Source: Deltaproteobacteria bacterium (GTDB lineage: Bacteria > Desulfobacterota > Syntrophia > Syntrophales > UBA2185). Taken from it: a stretch of 39,552 nucleotides of DNA. Below, one piece after another: positions 17,961 to 25,304 of this stretch. A program made the translations under genes and the position numbers. Below the pieces are notes generated by a model that was given only the letters and a program-made list of their open reading frames with translations, had not been told where the DNA came from and did not search any database. How positions within the stretch are numbered: the first letter of the stretch is position 1; every line of letters begins with the position of its first letter. Location of the stretch: contig JAPLJS010000106.1 of NCBI GenBank assembly GCA_026388545.1, positions 1 through 39,552 on the forward strand. Reading direction: 5' to 3'.

Positions 17961-18646
17961 AAAATAAACAATGGGAAGCTATTCATGAGGTCTACACCAG
18001 GATGGAGAAGCTCTGCGGGAGAAGCCTCTCCACCCCTGAAGAATTGCTCTATACCGGCAGAGGCGAACTGCAAGAAAGTGAAGAGAGAGAGCCGGATGCA
18101 GGAGAAGACGTCTATAGCGCCGATGATATTGTGCGTATTCGTGCGGAACTGAGAAACCAGCTTGACTTTCTAAAAGCTACACTTGCCGAGCAGTATTCTG
18201 AGCGGGACACCTATATCGTACTTTTTGCCGTTGTGGCTCAGATTGATGAGCTGATCCAGACAAACTTTTTGCATACCATGAACATAAACTGGCCTCTTCT
18301 TCAGAAGGAACTCTTTCAAATAGACAATGCCGGTGAGGTCTTTTACGAAATACTGGATGACATTCTGCCGAAGCCCCAGACGCATACCTTTATTTATGAG
18401 GTATATTATTTTTGTATGCGTTACGGATTTCGCGGGCGCTATGAGAACAACCCTGTCAAGGTTACTGAATATCTTAAAAAACTTCAGGCAAGGCTTAAGC
18501 AGGACGAGATATACATCGCCCCTGCAGAAGCCGAAGAGATGGTTAAACTCAGGCACTTTGGTTCGCCCTACTGGAACTACCTGATAATGGCCGGCGTGCT
18601 TGTGTTCGCCTATTTCTTTTTTGTGATTCTGGGCAAGTATCTATGA
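17957..18646 (+). CDS. tssL: T6SS membrane complex protein TssL (DotU family)
   Basis: This 229-residue C-tail-anchored inner-membrane protein contacts TssM and the baseplate through TssK. The DotU core is easy to see: YIVLFAVVAQIDELIQ, NWPLLQKELFQID, AGEVFYEILDDIL, and IYEVYYFCMRYGFRGRY. A single hydrophobic segment at about residues 207-227 ends the protein, so there is no peptidoglycan-binding extension as found in some TssL proteins. The N-terminal 60 residues are acidic. The ATG overlaps the tssF stop by four bases (ATGA). Confidence 0.9.
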   Translation: MKNKQWEAIHEVYTRMEKLCGRSLSTPEELLYTGRGELQESEEREPDAGEDVYSADDIVRIRAELRNQLDFLKATLAEQYSERDTYIVLFAVVAQIDELIQTNFLHTMNINWPLLQKELFQIDNAGEVFYEILDDILPKPQTHTFIYEVYYFCMRYGFRGRYENNPVKVTEYLKKLQARLKQDEIYIAPAEAEEMVKLRHFGSPYWNYLIMAGVLVFAYFFFVILGKYL

Positions 18647-18743
18647 ACCGCGATTGTGCAGGAAAGTAAAGTAAATATAGGCGGGAGCCCTTCGTCTCGC
18701 CCAAAGTTTTGGAATCTTGTGTACTTCAATAATGGTGCAGGCC

Positions 18744-19097
18744 ATGCCAAATAAAATCGATGACCTTTTTGCTCCGGAACGCTTGCGCAGGAATTGGCAA
18801 AAGACAAAAAAGCGAGCAGGCGGGCCGGTCAGCGCCGAAACAGAAGGTAAAGCCCCCCTGGAGATTTTTGTACGTCTGCAGGCACTCATCAAAGAACGCT
18901 TTTCCGGGGATGATGCCGCAGCGCTCAACCTGCTTTTAGAAGAGTTGCATGCCCTTCTTATTCCTATATTTCCGACAGTTGAAGAAAGTCAGACCCCGGC
19001 GGAAAATCAGGCTGAAATGATTCCCGCCATTCATGAGGTCTTGAACCGGATCGATGATCTTGTGGAAGCTTTTGAGATTGCCGGACGCAGCCGATAG
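18744..19097 (+). CDS. Small hypothetical protein in T6SS core operon
   Basis: A soluble, helix-rich product of 117 residues from the ATG at 18744; other starts in frame are ATG 18732 and TTG 18717, none with a good ribosome site. The N-terminus reads PNKIDDLFAPERLRRNWQ, followed by a basic linker. A helical region follows with LEIFVRLQALIKERFSGD and LLLEELHALLIPIF, ending in an amphipathic helix HEVLNRIDDLVEAFEIAG. There is no signal peptide or membrane segment. I do not recognise the family. Position between tssL and tssG suggests a part in assembly or regulation of this T6SS, but that is inference only. Confidence 0.6.
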   Translation: MPNKIDDLFAPERLRRNWQKTKKRAGGPVSAETEGKAPLEIFVRLQALIKERFSGDDAAALNLLLEELHALLIPIFPTVEESQTPAENQAEMIPAIHEVLNRIDDLVEAFEIAGRSR

Positions 19098-19180
19098 CGG
19101 AAATAATGTCTCACTGCCCGTTCGTGGTGCACCGTGTTGAAGGACAACCGCAGAGATGAACTTTTTAGGGAATTTTACCC

Positions 19181-20098
19181 ATGAACGACCTGGAAGAAAG
19201 CGTATCACAAAGAATCCATGAGTTCGATATAATCTCTCTTTTGCGTCTCCTGATGACCATGAACTACTCCCCGGAGGAAATCAGGTTCAGGAGCCACAAC
19301 AGCATCTGCTCGCAATCCGGCCTGATACATGACATCACGTTTATACATGAGCCGGTTCGCGAGGCGCTCATCACGATGAACATGGGCCTTCTCGGCGTGC
19401 AATCCCCTCTTCCGTCCTATTTCAGGAAAAAGATAGAAGACGAAGAAGCCGGCCGGCAGTCGCTTGTCGACTTTATCGGATATTTCGATCATCACCTGAT
19501 CCGGGATTATATCTGCAATATTTACCCTGAAATAAACAGATTTTTTTTTCCTCACTGGGAGTTGACCAAACGGCGCTACCTTCAGATTCTTAACCTCAAA
19601 TCCATAGGGACGCTACACTGGCTTTTTCAGACGGTTTTTCCTGAAATCGTTGTTCAGGTTGAAAATGCCGTGTTAAGCAGTGATGTGCAAACACGGCCGG
19701 TCCTTCTGGGGAAAACCGTTCTCGGCGGCGACGCGGTCTTCGGCAACAAAACCAGCGTCGACGTACAGGGACGAAGGGTTACCCTTTACAGTGAAGAGGA
19801 GATGACCGATACCCAGGCGCCCTGGCCGAGAGAAATTAAAAATCGGCTTAGCAGCCTGGTATTTCCCATCCTGCAACCGACGGGCATCGATCTGGAAATT
19901 CTCCTTGTTTTGAAATCCCAGAAACGGTGGGTGCGTCTCCATGCGGAAACCTATCTGGGCTATGACAGGATTCAAAGCGACGAAGACACCTATCGGCGGA
20001 TCCGCATATTCAGAGGGCATATCGGCGAATCATTCCGATCCGTCGAAGAAGGTACCGGAAATCAACACTACGAAAAGACAATAACCGCCGCCGGATGA
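19181..20098 (+). CDS. tssG: T6SS baseplate protein TssG (VasB/ImpH)
   Basis: This 305-residue baseplate wedge protein works with TssF and TssE. Family features are the segment MNMGLLGVQSPLPSYF (matching the usual GLTGPxGxLPxHY region), the SLVDFIGYFDHHLI helix (normally FLDxFxHRxL), and LLGKTVLGGDAVFG, equivalent to the LGRTAVLGDxVW block. Length is in the usual range. The start has AGGGA eight bases upstream. It is separated from its usual partner tssF by tssL and the small unknown gene. Confidence 0.9.
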   Translation: MNDLEESVSQRIHEFDIISLLRLLMTMNYSPEEIRFRSHNSICSQSGLIHDITFIHEPVREALITMNMGLLGVQSPLPSYFRKKIEDEEAGRQSLVDFIGYFDHHLIRDYICNIYPEINRFFFPHWELTKRRYLQILNLKSIGTLHWLFQTVFPEIVVQVENAVLSSDVQTRPVLLGKTVLGGDAVFGNKTSVDVQGRRVTLYSEEEMTDTQAPWPREIKNRLSSLVFPILQPTGIDLEILLVLKSQKRWVRLHAETYLGYDRIQSDEDTYRRIRIFRGHIGESFRSVEEGTGNQHYEKTITAAG

Positions 20099-20139
20099 TC
20101 GGGATAATGAAGTAAGATTGTACATTGAAAGGAATTCAA

Positions 20140-20868
20140 ATGGAATGTAAAAAATGCGGCATCGACCTTTCCGCCAGAGAGTATAAAAATGTCGCCCAGT
20201 GGCCCTTTTGCCTTGAGTGTTTTCATGCTCTCATGGAAAAGGCCGAAGCAAAGAAAGATGAAATGGTTGAGGCGCCTGTGCCGGAGCCGGCTGGCAAACT
20301 GCAAAGATGCCTGGTTTGTGAAAAGGAAATTGAACAAGGCGCGGGCCACGAAATGCTGGGGCTTCTGTTCTGCCGGGAATGTTATGAAAACCTGGTGCAA
20401 AAACCGGATATTCCACCCCGTGCGGAAGACGAGGTGAATAGATCGGGCATGGACCGTAAGGAGAAACAGGCGGTGGCACAGGTCCGTGTGGACTTAAGCA
20501 GTCCTGTTCAGTGTTACGGTTGCGGCAGGCAAATCCCTGCTATCGGCAGCAAGCAATTCGACGGCTATCCCTACTGCCCTGACTGCTACTACGGGCTGCC
20601 GGAAATAAAAGCCCAAAAGCCCAAACCGTTTCAAGCTGCGGTCTCGGAGCAGCCGGCCGGAGCGGAAAAAAAGCGTGCCGGTACCGGAGAGCATGAGGCC
20701 GGACTGAGGTGTCAAGCCTGCCAGCGCGAGGTGCTTCCCGTTAACCTGAAGACGGTCGAGGGTTTTGAAATCTGTCTGGCGTGCCTGACAACAGATCAGG
20801 ACACGGCCCTTGAGATTGCGCGCACCCGGCACCGCAAAGCCCTGGAGAAAATAAAAAAAGAGCTTTGA
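20140..20868 (+). CDS. Protein with four CxxC-x17-CxxC zinc-finger modules
   Basis: A 242-residue protein built from four copies of a zinc-binding module, each with exactly C-x2-C, 17 residues, C-x2-C. These are CKKC...CLEC (near residues 3-27), CLVC...CREC, CYGC...CPDC and CQAC...CLAC. The linkers are charged and Pro/Ala rich, and the C-terminus is a basic helix. Modules resemble LIM or treble-clef fingers, often used for protein contacts. No enzyme motif is seen. The ATG at 20140 is preferred over TTG 20125 because GAAAGG lies seven bases before it. It sits between tssG and the TssA-like gene, so an adaptor or scaffold for this T6SS is a reasonable guess, not shown. Confidence 0.7.
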   Translation: MECKKCGIDLSAREYKNVAQWPFCLECFHALMEKAEAKKDEMVEAPVPEPAGKLQRCLVCEKEIEQGAGHEMLGLLFCRECYENLVQKPDIPPRAEDEVNRSGMDRKEKQAVAQVRVDLSSPVQCYGCGRQIPAIGSKQFDGYPYCPDCYYGLPEIKAQKPKPFQAAVSEQPAGAEKKRAGTGEHEAGLRCQACQREVLPVNLKTVEGFEICLACLTTDQDTALEIARTRHRKALEKIKKEL

Positions 20869-20931
20869 AATAGTCCTGCTCTGTCATTTAAGATTACTTT
20901 CTGCGGTCGCAACAGTAAGAAATCTTTGAAA

Positions 20932-20973
20932 CTTCCCCTCCCCTGGTGGGAGGGGATTGAGGGGAGGGGGCAG
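20932..20973. repeat. C/G-rich palindromic repeat, copy 2
   Basis: CCCCTCCC (20935-20942) and GGGAGGGG (20948-20955) form a perfect 8-bp inverted repeat, followed by GGGGAGGGGG. Nearly the same sequence occurs near 12300 and 28411, always between genes. It lies between the zinc-finger gene and the TssA-like gene. Confidence 0.65.
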
Positions 20974-21037
20974 TTGCTCACAAGTACATCAGGTATGGAT
21001 TTTAAATTACTCAATAAATCGAATAGTGGAGATCCCA

Positions 21038-22132
21038 ATGAATATCGAACTTTTACAAGGAACGCTTGAAGTTAGCGAGAGTCCCGGCCTGGAAACCACC
21101 GATCCGCGGTTCAGCGATATCGCCACCCTGGTGCAGGAGGGAAAATACGAGGAAGCGGCGTCCAAAACAGAGGCGATCTTGGCGGAAAAGATCTATGACA
21201 TCCGCATCATCGGTTACTTTTTCTATGGCCATTTCATGGAGCGGGGCGTCCTGGCCATCGCCGACATCTATCTGTGCATGGATGACCTCCTGAGCGACAA
21301 CATGGAGGCCCTGGGGCCGGCGAAAAATCGAAAGAAGCATATCCAGACCATTTTGAACTGGCTGATGAGGCAGATCATCAAAAAGTTACAATATGAGGAG
21401 GAGAAGAAGAGTGGTCTTTATGAAGATTGGATAGCTGAAGTCTCAAACGATCATGTCCAGGAGGCGCTGGATGCGGGCGAGAAACTGCGGCGCATCCTGG
21501 GACCGGTCCTGGAAGATGCGGCCGGTCCCGTGCTCGACGGCCTGATGAAGATAAATGATTGGTTGAAATCTTTTCAGCGCCTCGTCTACCGCGAGCCTGA
21601 ACCCGAACCGGAAGAGGAAAAAGAGCCGGAGGAGGGGGAAGAAAGGGAAGCGGCGGAAGAAGGGGAAGAAATTGAACGGGAACCGCGACGAGAGGGGAGA
21701 AAACGGTTCTATCAACCTGCGCCGGAGGCGGAGGAAGAGATGGTCGGCGTGGAAGGATCTTATCATCTGAAACTTCTCATAAAAAAACTTGAGGCCTTCG
21801 ACCACCTTGTCTCCGAAAGAAAATATGCCAGCGCCGCCATTGTCGCCGATGACATCAATGCCATCATTGCCAACTTCGATCCCAGGATCTATTTCCCGAA
21901 CTTGTTCGTCAGGTTTGCGCTGCAGTTTGCCACCAATATCAACAATCTGACCGCCTATGCCGAATATAAAGAAAGTGCGGCCTGGCAGGCCCTGCAGGAT
22001 TTATATAAGGTCGACCTGGTAAGCTTTATCGACTTTGATCCGGAAGCTGTCGATCTGGGCGCCTCCGGTGCAGGCGGAGGTTACGGGGCGCCGGATGAAT
22101 ATGAAAGCATGCCCGAAGACGAGGAGCAATAG
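21038..22132 (+). CDS. TssA/IglI-like T6SS protein with acidic linker
   Basis: A 364-residue protein of two ordered regions joined by a very acidic linker (about residues 185-225, Glu/Pro rich, then Arg rich). The N-terminal region has DPRFSDIATLVQEGKYEEAA and IIGYFFYGHFMERGVLAIAD, a pattern like the ImpA N-terminal domain of TssA. The C-terminal region reads YFPNLFVRFALQFATNINNL and AWQALQDLYKVDLVSFIDFD, which recalls IglI-type proteins. TssA proteins guide tube and sheath assembly. As no other TssA candidate exists here, this is the likely one, but family membership needs a profile search. The upstream in-frame GTG/TTG extension to 20957 is rejected because it runs through a repeat; ATG 21038 has GGAG upstream. 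Confidence 0.65.
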   Translation: MNIELLQGTLEVSESPGLETTDPRFSDIATLVQEGKYEEAASKTEAILAEKIYDIRIIGYFFYGHFMERGVLAIADIYLCMDDLLSDNMEALGPAKNRKKHIQTILNWLMRQIIKKLQYEEEKKSGLYEDWIAEVSNDHVQEALDAGEKLRRILGPVLEDAAGPVLDGLMKINDWLKSFQRLVYREPEPEPEEEKEPEEGEEREAAEEGEEIEREPRREGRKRFYQPAPEAEEEMVGVEGSYHLKLLIKKLEAFDHLVSERKYASAAIVADDINAIIANFDPRIYFPNLFVRFALQFATNINNLTAYAEYKESAAWQALQDLYKVDLVSFIDFDPEAVDLGASGAGGGYGAPDEYESMPEDEEQ

Positions 22133-22188
22133 ATAAATGAAGCATCATAACCCCGTCTTTTCAAACAGCGATAGAGGAGAATAAGGCG

Positions 22189-22509
22189 ATGACGCCACAC
22201 AAACCCAGCCATTTTTTTGGTAAGCCGAAGATCGGCGCTAAAGCTAAAGATCAGAAAATTACTGAAAAAGACCGGCCCACAAAAACAATAGGGAAACTTA
22301 AAGATGAGCATGAAAAGGAAGCTGTCCTCGTAATATGGAAATACAAGAGCATATCGAGCTGTGGACATGCCGCTCTTAAGTTAAAGAAACTGGATGATAC
22401 GGATGATAAAGTAAAGCGATTAGATTATATCAGCTGGTGGCCGTCTGGGGGCTTTATTGACAGCGCCAAGGTGCAAAAGGTAGCTAAGAAAAAATTGCCG
22501 CAGGAGTAG
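22189..22509 (+). CDS. N-terminal part of papain-fold (NlpC/P60-like) effector, ended by TAG
   Basis: A 106-residue frame with a good start (GAGGAG before the ATG). A basic, Lys-rich leader of about 45 residues is followed by SSCGHAALKLKKL and YISWWPSGG. In permuted papain-fold hydrolases this region carries the catalytic His (here His60). The frame ends at TAG 22507-22509 and continues, in the same frame and without a good new start, into the 22573-23982 frame, which carries the matching Cys motif. It therefore looks like the 5' part of one interrupted gene. It lies 56 bases after the TssA-like gene, at the end of the core operon, a usual place for an effector. On its own it should be inactive. 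Confidence 0.6.
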   Translation: MTPHKPSHFFGKPKIGAKAKDQKITEKDRPTKTIGKLKDEHEKEAVLVIWKYKSISSCGHAALKLKKLDDTDDKVKRLDYISWWPSGGFIDSAKVQKVAKKKLPQE

Positions 22510-22572
22510 TTATATTTTCAGCCGAGATATGGAGGAGCTCACAAGGATTACGGGATTGACGAATCCCTTGAG

Positions 22573-23982
22573 TTGGGGGGGAGTAAGAAAATAGCAATCT
22601 TCCTCTCATACCTCTATCAAGCCTGTAATAAAGACGATCCTGACGTGGTGGAAAAATACCTTGAAAAAGTATGGAATCAATATTCTGATCCTGAGGAAGA
22701 TAAGAGTGACTTTCAGAAAGACTGGAGCGCGATGGGTTTCAAGGATGCGTTCAGCAATATGGACGAGATGATCAGCCAGGGCAGGATCGGCCTTGGTAAA
22801 CGTCAGAAGGTGAAGAAGGGATCGCGGTACGCGGCAACGGGAAAAAGAGAATTCGATCTCAAAAAAATACGAGATGATGTTTTTGATTACGCTTACGACA
22901 TAAGGGACGAAGATGAAGTACTGAAAGACCTTAACCAGTATGAGATAGCGAAGCTTCCGGATGTGAAGATATATCTGCCGTGTGCACACCTGAAAAGGAT
23001 TTTGAACCCTGACATCGTCCCGCCGGTTCAATTCCGGTTCGTATGGGGGATTTCACTGGACGCTATCAGGCTTTCATGGAGAATATTCAAGGGAAGCCCT
23101 AATCCGCAATGGCAGATGATAACAAATGAAATAAACTGTGCCTCCGTCGTGTGGAACAGGTTGATGGATGGCTATGCAGATGCTTTACTGGAAGGCAACA
23201 CGGGAGACCTTATTGCGGCGCTTAAAAGGGAAGTATTTATACAGCCAAATAATATCATCTCACTCGGCGACAGGCTGGAATTGGAATTAGTAAGACTCAA
23301 TGCTCAACAGGGAATGATCGATGTTGCTACGCAAAAACATTATCCGAAGATTCGGGAGCTTGCTGTGAGCGATAAGATTGCACTTCAGGATAAAGATAAT
23401 TGGCTCTCTATGCTTAAATCTGTGTTCTGGCAAGATATCAGCAAAACAAAAAACATCAGACCTCAGTTATTAAGAAAAATCGATGATGAGGTCAAGACCT
23501 TCGAGAATAAGAGCAAAGAGATAAAAAGGGACGAAGAACGAAGGATTATAAAAGCAATCATGCAGGACGAAAAAAGATACCTCGATCTCAATGAAGAGCT
23601 GGACAAGGCAACCCAAGCCAAGGCGCCCAAGTTCCGTAAAAATAGTTTAAAAGACAAAATCGAATATACGCGCAAGATGATGACCATCAATTTTAAAATG
23701 ATCACGAAGCATCGGCATGAAAAGGCAAAACACCTTGTGAAGCTCCACAATGCGGTTTACCAATATCTCGAATCCGCCAAAACTGATGATGAGAGATTGC
23801 CCAGTGTGCTTCTTCTGGGACAATGCGTCGCCTGCGCCTTTTTCGAAACGATGCATTACGGCGTCTCTATTACCTTACAGCCACAGCCGCAGATGTTTGT
23901 TCCTGTAATTACTGAAGAAGATGTTGATTATAGAGAAGCGGTTATGTCGCCCACAGTAAATTTGCGGATCATGGGAAGCTGA
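22573..23982 (+). CDS. C-terminal part of papain-fold (NlpC/P60-like) effector
   Basis: A 469-residue frame whose only early start is TTG 22573, without a suitable ribosome site. Upstream codons back to the TAG at 22507 are in the same frame as the 22189 gene. The segment from PPVQFRFVWGISLDAIRLSW to EINCASVVWNRLMDGYADAL matches the C-terminal half of permuted papain-like hydrolases, with presumed nucleophile Cys189 of this frame. The rest is helical and charged (a long region around KTFENKSKEIKRDEERR), with a hydrophobic Cys/Ala-rich stretch near the end. Together with the preceding frame the full protein would be about 597 residues. Base composition is more AT-rich than the core genes, suggesting separate acquisition. 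A pseudogene, or readthrough of the TAG, are both possible. Confidence 0.6.
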   Translation: MGGSKKIAIFLSYLYQACNKDDPDVVEKYLEKVWNQYSDPEEDKSDFQKDWSAMGFKDAFSNMDEMISQGRIGLGKRQKVKKGSRYAATGKREFDLKKIRDDVFDYAYDIRDEDEVLKDLNQYEIAKLPDVKIYLPCAHLKRILNPDIVPPVQFRFVWGISLDAIRLSWRIFKGSPNPQWQMITNEINCASVVWNRLMDGYADALLEGNTGDLIAALKREVFIQPNNIISLGDRLELELVRLNAQQGMIDVATQKHYPKIRELAVSDKIALQDKDNWLSMLKSVFWQDISKTKNIRPQLLRKIDDEVKTFENKSKEIKRDEERRIIKAIMQDEKRYLDLNEELDKATQAKAPKFRKNSLKDKIEYTRKMMTINFKMITKHRHEKAKHLVKLHNAVYQYLESAKTDDERLPSVLLLGQCVACAFFETMHYGVSITLQPQPQMFVPVITEEDVDYREAVMSPTVNLRIMGS

Positions 23983-23987
23983 ACCGC

Positions 23988-24029
23988 TCGCACGGCGCCA
24001 TCGGGTACAGGAAATGTACCCATGTGCGA
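23988..24029. other. Two-tier hairpin after the papain-like effector
   Basis: GGGTACA (24003-24009) and TGTACCC (24015-24021) pair around a 5-base loop, and the flanking TCGCAC (23988-23993) and GTGCGA (24024-24029) also pair. It begins six bases after the stop codon, so it may protect or end the transcript. There is no U-tract, so it is not called a proven terminator. Confidence 0.35.
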
Positions 24030-24085
24030 ACTGCACGGGTATCCCTTAGATGAATGTCCCGATTGCTGAGAATTCCGGGAAAATC

Positions 24086-24178
24086 CTAGAATTCGGTCTC
24101 ATCCTCATCAGCGATACGCTGTTCAAGCGGGTGTGTGCGGCATAAGTGAAACTCCTTGCCAACAGGGCGGAGCATCAT
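24086..24178 (-). CDS. Tiny ORF overlapping the end of the 276-residue gene
   Basis: A 30-residue frame that starts on an ATG sharing the ATGA junction with the stop of the upstream gene at 24175-25005. It reads MMLRPVGKEFHLCRTHPLEQ and ends with an acidic tail. The four-base overlap is a usual sign of translational coupling, which is the only reason to list it. No family is recognised, and it may be the remains of a longer gene or a chance frame. Confidence 0.2.
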   Translation of the reverse strand: MMLRPVGKEFHLCRTHPLEQRIADEDETEF

Positions 24179-25005
24179 GTCACGGTGTTTATCTTAGCGA
24201 GCGATGCGTGGATCTTGGTTTGTAACTCCTTGGGAACAGCGGTCAGGCTGTCGAGCGAATAGACAACGTTTGTCATCTGCACCTCCCGCCCGTCGTCGAC
24301 TAACTCGTAGTTTGTTATGAAGTGCAGCGGAGGTTTAAGCTGGATTTGACGACCGTGGTCTCCAACGAGCATCGAGAACTCAGTCTGATCTCGACAGACA
24401 ACTGAGCGGGATGTTTTACTCTTGATCGTGTGAAACGCGCCGCTGTAAACCGGAAACATTCCCGTTGCCCCATGCACCACTACGCCGAACGCGTGACCCA
24501 TGCCGAGCAGGGCGTCCTGGTTGGAGTAGTCGCACAGGAAGTCGCGGATGCGCTCATTGGCAATTCCGGCCTCGCGAAGAAACTTTCGGATGTCGTCGAT
24601 GGTCGCATCTGTCTTCGTGAAGGCCCTGTCATTGACGATGTATCCTGTGCCACCAGCGTTACGGTTCCAGTCCTTAACGGTGGTGTCCGGCGCCTTCTTC
24701 ATCCCCATAGCCAATCCTCGCTCGTTTGCGGCCGGCGTGGTACATCGCTCGATCGCCTTGCATAGAGTCTTATCGAACTGACCGGCGGAATGGGAAATCC
24801 AGCGTTTGATGTTCTTTTTACCGACCAGCAGCACCAGTTCGTCCCGGAACGCCTGTAGTGTGGATAGCAGTTCACGGAAGTTTATGGCCAACTGCACCGT
24901 CATTCGGCACGCACTGGCTATCTTGATCTTGTCGGGATCGTGCTTCCCCTTGAGGTAGGCGTCGATCTCGCTGAGGATACGGTTTTTTTCAATTAACAAT
25001 GACAC
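24175..25005 (-). CDS. Hypothetical 276-residue protein in effector region
   Basis: A soluble protein starting at GTG 25005 with AGGAG nine bases upstream, and with its own promoter candidate further up. The N-terminal third looks helical (LSTLQAFRDELVLLVGKK). The middle contains Gly-rich and His-containing stretches: GGTGYIVNDRAFTKTD and LLGMGHAFGVVVHGATGMF. The C-terminal part looks strand-rich. No signal peptide, membrane segment or PAAR/VgrG tag is seen. I do not recognise the family. The position beside an effector gene but on the opposite strand could mean a separate effector or an immunity-type function; neither is supported by a motif. Confidence 0.6.
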   Translation of the reverse strand: MSLLIEKNRILSEIDAYLKGKHDPDKIKIASACRMTVQLAINFRELLSTLQAFRDELVLLVGKKNIKRWISHSAGQFDKTLCKAIERCTTPAANERGLAMGMKKAPDTTVKDWNRNAGGTGYIVNDRAFTKTDATIDDIRKFLREAGIANERIRDFLCDYSNQDALLGMGHAFGVVVHGATGMFPVYSGAFHTIKSKTSRSVVCRDQTEFSMLVGDHGRQIQLKPPLHFITNYELVDDGREVQMTNVVYSLDSLTAVPKELQTKIHASLAKINTVT

Positions 25006-25044
25006 GGGGGTATGCTCCTGATAAAGGTTTACTTATGTATGAGA

Positions 25045-25073
25045 CATATAAGAAGAAGAGAGTTGTATGTCAA
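25045..25073 (-). promoter_or_regulatory. Sigma70-type promoter for the 276-residue gene
   Basis: On the minus strand TTGACA (25073-25068) is followed after exactly 17 bases by TATATG (25050-25045). It lies 40 bases before the GTG start at 25005. It is back to back with the promoter candidate of the kinase gene. Confidence 0.55.
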
Positions 25074-25132
25074 GTACATTTATCGCAACGAATACTGATA
25101 GAAACGATGGCTGCGTCAAACCCGATTTTCTC

Positions 25133-25160
25133 TTGACTTCGGGTTTCACCAGTGGATAAT
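25133..25160 (+). promoter_or_regulatory. Sigma70-type promoter for the kinase gene
   Basis: TTGACT (25133-25138), 16 bases, then GATAAT (25155-25160); each box matches the consensus at five of six positions. It lies about 145 bases before the kinase ATG at 25305. A small inverted repeat at 25204-25266 would lie in the leader. Confidence 0.4.
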
Positions 25161-25203
25161 GTGGATGCACATCAACGCACTTAACGTGCCAGGAGAGGAA
25201 AAG

Positions 25204-25266
25204 GGGTCAAGACTCGACCCTCGATTTCAGTCTATATACAAGGAATTTGTTCTATATACTTGACCC
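25204..25266. repeat. Short inverted repeat in the kinase leader
   Basis: GGGTCAAG (25204-25211) and CTTGACCC (25259-25266) are perfect inverted copies, with two TCTATATA boxes between them. It could fold in the kinase mRNA leader, act as a binding site, or be the remains of a small insertion. No protein gene is present in the 299 bases between the two divergent genes. Confidence 0.4.
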
Positions 25267-25304
25267 GTCAGAAAGGGAATTTTTATCAAGAAAGGATTGA
25301 CGCC

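Noticed and set aside
22507..22509. TAG as a pyrrolysine codon in the papain-like effector
   Set aside because: TAG is the normal stop of clpV, tssM and the TssA-like gene here, and no Pyl genes or a suitable methyltransferase context are in the window; a nonsense change or readthrough is simpler.
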